Positions 35,001 to 46,029 of a stretch of DNA of 64,000 bases are shown piece by piece. The DNA is taken from NCBI GenBank assembly GCA_026120185.1, contig JANUWF010001101.1, positions 496,001-560,000 on the forward strand. The letters are read 5' to 3'. A program made the translations under genes and the position numbers. Positions within the stretch are counted from its first letter, which is position 1, and every line of letters starts with the position of its first letter. The notes under the pieces were generated by a model. That model worked only from the letters and a program-made list of their open reading frames with translations, ran no database searches and had not been told where the DNA came from. The DNA is from Voacanga thouarsii (Eukaryota; Streptophyta; Magnoliopsida; Gentianales; Apocynaceae).

Positions 35001-35896
35001 GATGTGACTGTATTTTACGTTGACCGTTACAAGTCTTACCGTAACTCTACTCATTTATTCGAGCTTGAGACCGGTAATGAACACCGCAAACAAAGCCAGG
35101 CGAAGTTCACTAATCACAAATAAAAAAGAATTTTCACCCTATACCATTCACAAAATAAAATTTACTTCCTTGAGGAGAAAACTGAAATATGTATACTAAA
35201 ATTACCTTTTATCTCTATTGATTGTTCACAGAAATAAAAGGGATAGCGTGCTAAAATTACTTTACACGCAATCTTTTCATATTAAGATATCCTGGTTCAA
35301 CCTATTGGCTCAGCATTCCACACGGAATACAAATGCACTTTCTTGAAGCGAATGCCAATTCATGCATGGCTCGTTAATAATCTTCTTCATCTCTAATCAT
35401 TCAAAATCGAACCTAGGCAGAAATTTTACAGGCTAAATTAACACACAGAAACAGGGGAAGGCCCCAAAACAAGAAGAAAGAGAGAGAGAAAAAAAAAAAG
35501 AAAAGAAATTTCAATACAGGGATAAAACCCTAGTACCCAAAATCCACCCCCCCAAAAAAAAAGAAAAAAATAAATCTTCCCGTTGGTTATAGCAAATCTT
35601 TCCTCCCGTAGCCAAGTTTAAGAACAAAAAAAAAAAAAATCTTGAACTCAAATTCTCCTTCATAATATCAATTGTTATTCTGCTTAATCTCAAAGATTCT
35701 TGATGTCTCCAAAATCGAAAAATACGAAGAAAACAAGATTCACAGTTGCATACACATATATACAAACAATTGATTACATACGTGTAGCTTGCCACGAAGC
35801 TCACGTTCGTGACGGAGCTTGACGTAAATACGCTCGTCGAGGCTGAGTCTGATAAGGTCCAATGGCTCCTTGACAGCAACATCCCGTACTTCCCAT
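26004..35896 (-). CDS. LSM3: LSM3, U6 snRNP / mRNA-decay Sm-like protein, three exons
   Basis: LSm3 is one of seven subunits of the LSm2-8 ring, which binds the 3' U-tail of U6 snRNA in the nucleus, and of the cytoplasmic LSm1-7 decapping activator. Exons on the minus strand: 35896-35782, 27998-27903 and 26084-26004. Exon 1 encodes [20 protein letters not shown] and ends RGKLH (Sm1). Exon 2 encodes [15 protein letters not shown] to [10 protein letters not shown]. Exon 3 encodes [20 protein letters not shown] (Sm2 with RGDG), ending LRTA and TAA. Splice sites are consensus (GTATGT...GCAG; GTAAGC...GCAG) and phase 0, so the ORF is about 98 residues, the usual family length. Oddity: the only nearby ATG (35896-35894, in ATGGGAAGTACGG) is one base out of frame with VKEPLDL; dropping one G of GGG would give an in-frame [11 protein letters not shown] start. 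This is either a real +1 frameshift, a sequencing error in a G-run, or use of another start. Intron 1 (7.8 kb) holds two RTE LINEs. Confidence 0.9.
26085..27902 (-). other. LSM3 intron 2
   Basis: 1.8 kb between exons 2 and 3, bounded by GTAAGC and CTGCAG on the minus strand. It contains a C/A-rich low-complexity tract (about 27570-27617) and open frames (26497-26748, 27151-27400, 27459-27647) without motifs, judged to be chance. Confidence 0.75.
27999..29061 (-). other. LSM3 intron 1, part 3' of the LINE insertion
   Basis: No coding signal. Chance open frames only (28257-28487, 28516-28809 minus). It ends at the target-site sequence TCACTAATACAAA next to the LINE tail. Confidence 0.7.
29062..29074. 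repeat. Target-site duplication of the LINE insertion (left)
   Basis: TCACTAATACAAA here matches TCACTAATCACAAA at 35107-35120 with a one-base indel. The two copies bracket both LINE copies together. Confidence 0.65.
29075..31590 (-). mobile_element. RTE-type LINE copy E2, 5'-truncated, interrupted by a hAT
   Basis: Minus-strand reverse transcriptase text starts near 31490 ([18 protein letters not shown], then [20 protein letters not shown]). It continues through [39 protein letters not shown] and [14 protein letters not shown] (the Y/FADD active site), to the C-terminal [15 protein letters not shown] region near 30300. The usual 3' end GGGACTAAGGCTTAG is followed by a T-run on the minus strand. 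The endonuclease half is missing. In-frame stops and shifts (near 31169, 30831 and 30246) make it non-functional. It begins exactly where the 3' tail of copy E1 ends. Confidence 0.85.
29326..30210. mobile_element. Non-autonomous hAT element nested in LINE copy E2
   Basis: The 885-bp insert starts TAAAAATGTCAAT and ends ATTGCCACCCCTA, whose complement is TAGGGGTGGCAAT, a typical plant hAT terminus; the two ends are imperfect inverted repeats. It is flanked by GGAGTATC (29318-29325) and AGAGCATC (30211-30218), a diverged 8-bp target duplication. LINE copy E1 has the uninterrupted sequence GGGGCATCCC at the equivalent place (about 31845). Both ends are rich in GGTCGACCCG or CGGGTTGACC motifs. 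No transposase. Confidence 0.78.
31591..35106 (-). mobile_element. RTE-type LINE copy E1, near full length, decayed
   Basis: About 3.5 kb. From 5' to 3' on the minus strand: a leader (35106-34790), the apurinic-type endonuclease (34740-34132) with [13 protein letters not shown] and GGDLNGHVG, a linker (about 33725-33190), reverse transcriptase (33088-32261) with [28 protein letters not shown] and [12 protein letters not shown], a C-terminal region (32258-31617) with [11 protein letters not shown] and [11 protein letters not shown], then a 3' end with GGGATTAAGGCTTAG and a TTATTGTTGTTATTG tail. Stops and frameshifts separate the segments, so it is not active as read. It lies in the sense orientation within LSM3 intron 1. 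Confidence 0.9.
33224..33705 (-). repeat. Tandem duplication of about 241 bp inside LINE copy E1
   Basis: Two consecutive, diverged copies (about 33224-33464 and 33465-33705) each start GATCTCCATCTCTC and end TATTTCTCAAAAT on the plus strand. In protein terms both encode a [12 protein letters not shown] motif followed by RVLVKD.EI.ERW, seen twice within the open frame 33577-33188. It sits in the endonuclease-RT linker. Confidence 0.85.
35107..35120. repeat. Target-site duplication of the LINE insertion (right)
   Basis: TCACTAATCACAAA, partner of 29062-29074. Confidence 0.65.
35121..35781 (-). other. LSM3 intron 1, part 5' of the LINE insertion
   Basis: AT-rich intron sequence ending at the GTATGT donor after exon 1. 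The open frame 35511-35882 minus is exon 1 read out of frame and continued into the intron, not a gene. Confidence 0.75.
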
Positions 35897-36942
35897 TCTC
35901 TCTATGCCAAAGTCCGCCGCTGCGCTATTCTCTTTCTTTTGCTTTTCCGTTTTTTAGGTGTTAAGTGGATCGGAAATCCATTTTAATTCAAAATTATTTT
36001 AATCTGAAATAATCATAATTTAAATAATTTTTTATATTTTTTCTAAATTTTGCTTTAACTTTATATATTTAATAATTTTGATTATATTTAAATAAATTCA
36101 TATAAAAACAATTACTATCTAAAGGTTTGTTTAATAAAATTAAATTTTAAAAATTAAAATCTAAATATTTAAGTAATGAATTATGAAAATTGAAGTTGAA
36201 GATTGAATTATGAAATCGAATCTTGTGTTCGAATTAATTATAATTTATTTTTATATTATATTTATTATAATTTAAATTAAATATAAAAATATTAATAATT
36301 AGATGTATATTTAATATATTTAAATTTCAAATTTAATTTTTAATTAACTTAAAATTTATACAAGAATTTTAATACGTTTTAGTCAATTAATACAGTTAAT
36401 TAATTAAATATTTAATATTAATTGTTATCAAATCTACATAATGAAATAAATACTTAATTAATTAATTTTAAATATTTAATTAAATTATCAAATAAGCCAT
36501 AACTTCTAATTTTTTTTTAGCATTGCTCCATTTTTTTAGGTCCTATTTTCTAATCTAAATGTACATTCTAAAGGTGAATAGGGAATTGAATTGTCCATAT
36601 TAATTTTTTAAAATTTTTAAAAAACCTTTTCCAAATTCCCTAATGAATGGTGTAAATTTTAGAATTCTCCCATCCACACTTTTCAATGATTGAGATTAAT
36701 TTGATAGTCATAGGTAAAATAGTCATTGAACATTATTTTAAAAAAAAAGAATCTTGAAAAAATAATTATTTTATTACAACTATTAGTATTATTAAAATTA
36801 TAATTATTTGTGTTATTATAACTATTAATAACCATATTAATAACTCATGGACAATAATGTAAAAAAAAAAAGTCATATTAATATGACCATATTACCATAT
36901 CAATGTCACGGAGAATCTTTAGCCATTCCCTTTCCTTGCTCT

Positions 36943-37033
<91 letters not shown>

Positions 37034-38251
37034 GTTTATTTTTTTATTTTATTTTTTTACACAAGACTAAAGCCCAAAGACGAAAGGCCATTAACGTATA
37101 ATATTAATAAGACAATAAAGAAAAAACACAATGCGAGACCTAAAAATTTGGCAACAAAAAATGAATACATTAATGGCCTTACAAAAAACTAAAGAATATA
37201 TAGATATACACAATAATTTTATTCACCAGCAAATAAGATAAAGAGAACAAAAACAAAATTATACACAACAATAAAAAATTAGTGTAGAAGCACAAAAATT
37301 AGGATTTATTATAAAAATTCTACATAAAAATTTTTTACTATAAAATTAAGAATAATTAGAATAATTCATTATGTAGAATTTATTACTGTAATAATTAGAA
37401 TTTATTAGAATTCTTATTAGTGTTTTACATTAGAAGTTTTTAATTTGTCTTTTTTTATTTTTATTATTTTTTTGTCAATAATTTGTGCAGAATATTTTAG
37501 TCTTCTTTTTTTTTAATTTTTGGATTGGGTTTTTTCTTTTATTGCTATCTAAATGTATATTTTTAAAGTAAAAAAGGAAGTGAATCGTATTCACACATAA
37601 TTTTAATAATTCTTTTTTTTTTTAGTTCTTCAACTGTCACAATCAATGACATAAATCTAATGAAAGGTTGTGTATCTCATTATCAATAATCCTAATTTCA
37701 TCAACATATTTATCTTATTTTTTTTCAATGCTTCAGATTCGTTTGGTGGTCATAGATAATTTAGACATTTCATAATATTTTTATTTTATTATTAATTATG
37801 CATAGCAATTTTGAAGTTTTCTTAATTATGAATATTAGGATAGGTCTGCAATAATTATTGACTTTCCCATTTCCAATGTTACATTACCCTAAAACTTTGC
37901 AAAAATTGACGAGTTCTTGAACCAAAAATCCATATCTCACTATTCCATGCTACTGGTTTTGAAGTGTCTCTCCCTCTGTTTTCTACGTCTTTCCCTCTCC
38001 CCTATTGTGAGTGTGATGCTTGTTACTATTCATCTTATGCAAGTCTAGACTTTTTTTTCCCTGCAACTTTTGCAATTGTTGCTTGGAAAGGAGGTGAGAA
38101 AGCTTTTCACGATTGATTCCATTTCGCATTTTATTTTATTCTCCCTAATTTGTTCTTGTTAGGTGCCTTTTTTTTTTTTTTACATTTCATTCATGATTGG
38201 AATATATGTTTATAGGATTAAATATGTCTATTTTATTGATTTTGGATTCGA
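35897..38251. other. AT-rich intergenic DNA upstream of LSM3
   Basis: The first few hundred bases next to 35897 should hold the LSM3 promoter and 5' UTR on the minus strand; no unambiguous TATA box was chosen. The rest is very AT-rich with homopolymer runs. A trinucleotide repeat near 36945-37033 is listed separately. No coding exon recognised. Confidence 0.55.
36945..37033. repeat. (AAT)n followed by (ATT)n, a palindromic microsatellite
   Basis: About 15 AAT units turn directly into about 14 ATT units, so the run is self-complementary and can form a long hairpin. The open frame across it (poly-Asn then poly-Tyr) is an artefact. Confidence 0.9.
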
Positions 38252-38378
38252 ATGGTAAGGGGAAGAGGATTGAAGTCGATGAACAGAACAACTGAGAGAG
38301 TATGGTCACAAGATGGTGGACTTCATTGCTGATTACTGCAAGAACATTGATAGTTTCCCAATTCTTAGGCAAATTCAG
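38252..38378 (+). pseudogene. Orphan first exon of an aromatic amino-acid decarboxylase / aldehyde synthase gene
   Basis: Plus-strand reading from 38283 gives TEQLREYGHKMVDFIADY, then CKNIDSFPILRQIQ, then a GT donor at 38379. This is the N-terminus of plant group-II PLP decarboxylases (tyrosine decarboxylase / aromatic aldehyde synthase), where M-D-[ST/A]-EQLREYGH..MVDFIADYYK is conserved. The expected start region is also visible: ATG 38252 gives GRGLKSM up to a second ATG at 38279. Two bases are then missing before ACA (M-D-T), putting the start out of frame. Tyr is replaced by Cys in ADYCK, and the usual VLSQVQ reads ILRQIQ. No second exon (PGYL...) was found up to 40.5 kb or beyond 43.6 kb. 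Confidence 0.75.
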
Positions 38379-40512
<2,134 letters not shown>

Positions 40513-40520
40513 GCTATACC
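40513..40520. repeat. hAT target-site duplication GCTATACC (left)
   Basis: The octamer GCTATACC precedes the hAT element and recurs exactly at 43637-43644 after it. Confidence 0.85.
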
Positions 40521-40791
40521 TAGCCTAGAACCCAGTTCATTTTGTCCATGGTTGAACCCTGGACCAGAACCGGGTGTCGTCAACGATCCGGTTCAAGTAG
40601 GTTTTTTCTCAACCGTTAACCGGCAGTTTAAACCGCCAGTTTTATTTTTTTTAATGTTTTAATTGATATGTGTTAGCATAATATGTTGACACGTGTCAAC
40701 AAAAAAAATTAAAAAATACAAGTTTTAAAAAATAAAAAAGAAGGTCATAATGGCCGTTGCAAATTTCTGGCCATTGCATGCAACGTTTAGC

Positions 40792-40895
<104 letters not shown>

Positions 40896-41032
40896 TACTC
40901 CCTTACTCCCTCTATAAATAAGACATAAATCCAATAATTTCATCACTTCTCAATTATTAACTTTCTCTCAACTCTTTTAACTCTTTCAATTCTCAATATA
41001 TATTATCCAATAGCTCTAAGGGTAAGGCAAAA

Positions 41033-43239
41033 ATGAGTAATAGTGCTAGTTTTAATCTAAATTTTCAACCGAAGATTTTTACTACTCCATCCGATTTTCA
41101 ATCGGCTTTTGGTTTTGATCCAAATTTTTTTTGGGTGACATTTTCTCCTTCAACAACTGATCAACCAGTGCAAGTAAATGATAAAGAAGTTGAATTTCAA
41201 TATACTCAAGAATGTAATTTACAAATTGATGCTACATCAAAGAAAATGCGAAAAAGAGAAGTTGATATATTCACCAAGGATTTTACCATCACAAAAATGT
41301 CATTCGGTGAAATGAAAGCTAAGTGTAATTAGTACACTAGTGTTCCTAAATTATATGCATTCAAGCAAGGAATGGGTTATAGCACACTCTCTCAACATCT
41401 AAGAAGGCACCATCCTCAAGAGTTCAATTTCGATTCCAACCAACAACAAATTACCATGTACACTACTACTATTTTTACTCCATCTGTTGGTTTATTTAAA
41501 TATACTGATATAGTAAGTAGAGAAAAATTAGCTAAAATGCTAATTGTAGAACATGTTTCATTTAGTTTTGGTAAACAATTACAATTTAATAAATGTTGTC
41601 AAAAAATTTTAAATCCTGTTGCAAATCGTGTTCTCCGCACTACTCTCATACGAACACTTAAAAAATTATATAGGGAAAGTAACCATCAATTAACTCATTT
41701 TTTTTTTTAAATTTTCCTAGTAAAATTTCTTTATGTAGCGATATTTGAAGTGATCACTGGCAAACTCATTCTTATATAGGTGTTACATGTCATTAGGTAG
41801 ATAATGAATAGAATATTAAAAAATGATTAATTGCTTATAAGGCATTTGATGGTCCACATTCTGTTGAAAATATTTGTCAACTATTAACTATTATTTTAGA
41901 AGAATATGGTTTAGTGAATAAATTTTTTTCATTTTTTTTTATAACACAAATGCAAATACTGCCTTAATTACTAGTATTAAAATTTTAATTGAGCCAAATT
42001 TTGGAGGTAAATTTTTTCATTTTAGATGTATATGTCATATTTTAAACTTATGGGTACAATATGGTTTAAAAAGTCTTGATTTTTATATTAAACCAATACG
42101 AGCTGCTTTTTCTTATTTATGGCTCAGGCTTATAGTTAAAAAAGAATGGAGTTAATTTTGTAGACATAATGGCATAAAACCAAAATAATTTTCAAAATGT
42201 ATCCCAAATAGATAGAATTCAACATACGAATTGCTAAATGAATTTTTTCCATATAAAGAACTTTTATGTGCTTTTTTTGCAAATCGAGCTGTTGGAATAC
42301 ATTGGTTTCCTTAACAATAGAGTGTTTGTGAAGGTAGTTTACATGTTTTAAAAATATTTAATTATGCTACTTATAATTTATTTAGTGTTTATTATCCTAC
42401 TATATATTTAGTTATTCAAGAATGTGTTAATATTAGTGCTATTTTTAATGAATATTCTAGTGATACTCTTTTATCTCCGTGTATTAATGCTATAAAAACT
42501 AAATGGTTAAAATATTATTTAGATATACCAGATATTAATTTAGTAACCGCTATTCTTGATCCACGTATGAGAATTGAGGGTTTACAAGAATATTTTATTA
42601 ATTGTTATGATTCTTTATTTTCCAAACATAATATTGAATATAATAATAATGATGATGATAGTGGTACTCAAGATCTTACATGTCGTCCTAATATTTTTTG
42701 CATAATAACTAACGTAAGGAATATTCTTTCGACTTATATTATGAATATTCTAAAAGGTATGTGGGCTCCAAGAAACTCAAAATATTGATATTCCAATATC
42801 CAGATCTTCAAAAATTAACCAGACAAGTAAGATGATAGTAGAAAGGTCAAAATGACCAAGAAGATCTTTAAGTTCCATGATGGAGCTTGAATTATATCTA
42901 ACTTATAATTTGAAGTGGGATGAAACGGGTGAAAGATTTGATATCTTCAAGTGGTGGAGAGAAAATGAGAGCAAATTTCTTGTTATTGCACTAATGGTTA
43001 AGGAGATTCTTATTGTTTCCGTTTCAACTGTTGTGATAGAACAAACCTTTAGTGTTGGAGGAAACATTTTGAGTGAAACTCACTCAAGAATGGCACCGGA
43101 AGTTTTTGAAGTTCAAGCATGTTTAGATGATTGGATTAGAGTTGAAAATCATCAACAAGAAAATATGCAGCTAGATCTCAATGAATTTTTAGACGTAGAC
43201 ACAGAAAGAACTACAACAACCGAAAGTGAAGACCGTTAA
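41033..43239 (+). pseudogene. hAT transposase, BED-finger type, broken
   Basis: ATG 41033 (MSNSASFNLNFQPK) opens an N-terminal part. A BED zinc finger follows (about 41300-41420: AKCN then a stop, later GYSTLSQHLRRHHP). The middle (about 41720-42560) is frameshifted. An hAT-like RNase H-fold segment (42540-42700) reads LVTAILDPRMRIEGLQEYF. The dimerisation domain (42877-43239) has VSVSTVVIEQTFSVGGNIL and RMAPEVFEVQACLDDWI, matching the conserved hAT C-terminus (…A.ES.FS.GG.....R..L.P..VEAL.C...W). Stops near 41330 and 42180 plus several frameshifts prevent function. Confidence 0.85.
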
Positions 43240-43636
43240 GGGTAAAAAAAAAAAGGTTAAAAGGTAAGTGAACCGTAAGAGTTTTGATTCCTCTATACCC
43301 TAAGAGAATATGTAGGCATCTTAATTTTATAAAATTAAAATTAAGTTCAAGCTCTCTTTTTTTAATATATTTTATGTTTGTAACTCTTTTAAACTTATTT
43401 TTCATACTTTTTATACTTTTTTAAAAAATAAAAATTTCAAAAAAAATTAAAAAACCTCCAAAACGGAGGTTGGCCAACTGCCACCATAACTGTCAACTGT
43501 CAAATCGTAAAACTAGGGTTGAAGGTTTAAGATTGAGGTTTGCCATTTTGGCCAACCGTCAACTGAAATTTGACCAATTGCCAACCGGAGTTTGACTAAC
43601 CGCCAATCAGAGGTTTGTCAACCGTAGCCATGCCTA

Positions 43637-43644
43637 GCTATACC
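43637..43644. repeat. hAT target-site duplication GCTATACC (right)
   Basis: Exact partner of 40513-40520. Confidence 0.85.
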
Positions 43645-45240
43645 TATGGATTAGATTGAAATTCATTTTTTCATCTTGAAAGTGTGAATGCATATACACT
43701 AGATCATCTCTCTAGAAGCTCTGTGTTGACTCCTTGTTTCGTATTTCTTTTCAAACAGCTACCTCTTTCTTTTAATAGGATCTAATTGGGTAATTTTGTT
43801 TTCCGTAATTGGTTTTACTGGATATATTTTAGGCAATTGTTGATGTGTACAAAGAGGAACCTACAAGTCCTAGGTATGTGTTTAAGGTTCGATTTTTCAC
43901 TTTTTAAATCTCTTTTTTTGCCTTTTTTATTTAGTTGCTTAGTGTAGTTGAGCTTAAGTAATAAGCTATTGTTGAACACTTTTTCATTTGAAATTATACA
44001 AATACTTTCAATTCCACATAAAGTGTTTAGAAGCACACAGTTGTGAGTTCCGGAACGTGGCTAGGACAATTGATAAATATTTTATATAATTTTTAAAAGT
44101 TAGATGTCATTATTTAAATAGAGGTCTTGTTTTGATTTCCTAACCTCTCTTTATTCCTTAAACATAACTTAGGTTGATCAAATTTTTTTATATATTTTTG
44201 TAGGTTTTGCAACATTTGTTGTTTAATGTGACTGAACCTCACTATAGATATGATAGTGATAATCTCTATTTTTGTTTTTTGTGAAAGTGTCAAAGTTGTG
44301 TAATTCAAAATTTTAAAATTTATAATTACAGATATTATTTTACTTGGAAGAAACTTGATATTACAAGGTGAAATTTATGCATATTTTATTTAGTATTGTT
44401 ACATATTCAGTGAGAAAGTACTGTTGGATAATATGTTATAACTATCACTTAAAATTTTTAACTTATTCACGGGCAAAATCTTCACACATAGTATGGAGTC
44501 GCCAACTAGTACAGTCCCAAATTTCAATTTTTGACTTTTTTCTTTAATAGCTTCAATGCAAATGGGCCATATGCATTCGACTAGCTGGGTGGAAAATTTT
44601 TAAATGTTTACTACATTTTTAATTGCATTTTAAGGTTATAAATTTTACAATAAAAAAGTTTAGGCTTTAATTATCTTACTGATATGCGTGTACTAATGTA
44701 ATTTATTATTAAAAATTTCAAGACTTAAACTATAAATATACAATTTAGTGTTATAATGTAATTTAAAAAATTAATTTTGTATTCTATAAATAATAAGTGT
44801 ACAAAGTGATGTTAAAATTATACATACATATAGGCCAAATTATAATAAGTCGGTTTAGATAGAGAGAATTTAAGTTTGAGTTCAACTAAACCAAAATACT
44901 ATTCAAGCCAAAATATTATCTAAATCTCTTCTATGCATACACACAAAATATTTCTTTCAAACTAAAATCAAGAAAACTCAACTACTAATCAAATCAAAAT
45001 AACACATGTAGGGATAACAAGGTATAATCAATGATAAATCATAAAAAAATAAAAGTTAATATCTAAATTATCCACAAGAAATCAATAAAATAAAGACAAA
45101 GAAAAATGAAAATATACAAGATCAAAGTATCTTCATGAAGAACATCACTATCAAATTCCTAAGAAAAGTAAAAATAAAGACTATAAACAACCTAAAAGAA
45201 TAATTGAAGTAATAAAACTCAAGTAGTTTGTGATATTGAC
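43645..45240. other. AT-rich DNA, no gene established
   Basis: One exon-like piece at about 43834-43874, with AG before and GTATGT after, encodes AIVDVYKEEPTSPR; no partner exon or family was recognised. The remainder has only short chance frames. Confidence 0.45.
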
Positions 45241-45249
45241 GCACTTTTC

Positions 45250-46029
45250 TTGGCAACGATGCAAAAAACTTGTTGTACATATGGTGTGATGTGTGCACTG
45301 TACTAATGCGCCAATTAATTGTGAAGAATTATGCTCAAGCCCAATCAAGTTTTAAAATAAAATACCAATTTACTCACATACACACACAATTGGGTAAGTT
45401 TACCCATCATATAGTATAGAGTTTAGTTAGTAACTATTGAGGATCCAAGGAAAGAACGTCAACTACTATTACTTTTTCGCAAGTTTCATTCTCCAATCAA
45501 TCAAAATAACTAAATACTACCAATCAAAAGCTCAAGAGTATCATAAGAAGACATATACCCAACTTTTAAGATAAAGCCAAGAGATTACTAAGGCAAAATT
45601 AAAGTAGGGAAAATGAGATTGGCCATGTAATTAAAAAGAAATCTCCATTTATACCCAACTATCAACCATCACTTAACCAATCAATACCAATTTCAAGCAT
45701 TGGCAAAATTTCTCAAATAAAGTGAAATTCATTCTTTGTAAAGTAATGAATCTCTTACCTTTAAGCATCATATAAATCAAATACAAGGATGCATAAAAAT
45801 TAAGAAAATCAAAACCCAAGCCAAAAAGTCATAGAATTCCTATCTTTAAGTGACACCACAACCCTCTCTATCACCAAATTCTTTCTTAAATTCATCAAGG
45901 GAAAACAAATCTATTAGATTAACATAAAAGGGAAACCATCTCGTACATTCTTTTTTAAGTTCAATATAAGAGAATTACCTAAATATTCAATGCAATCAAT
46001 TAAAATTCAAGTGATTGATTTCTTAAAAT
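45250..46029 (-). mobile_element. Degenerate LTR-element remnant with tRNA-Asp-type primer site
   Basis: Plus-strand TTGGCAACGATGCAAAAAAC (about 45260-45279) is a decayed version of the CCCCGGCA.CGGCGCCAAAAAC primer-site context at 13951-13972. The following sequence keeps the order of short words found at the start of the 13975 LTR (CAATCAAGTT, CACACACAATTG, TTACCCATCAT, AGGATCCAAGGAAAGAACG). It is therefore probably the 5' end of a related minus-strand LTR element, cut by the copia fragment near 46030. Confidence 0.5.

Noticed and set aside
35511..35882. 123-codon minus-strand ORF
   Set aside because: LSM3 exon 1 read in the wrong frame and continued into intron 1.
36847..37101. ORF of poly-Asn and poly-Tyr
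   Set aside because: Translation of an AAT/ATT microsatellite.
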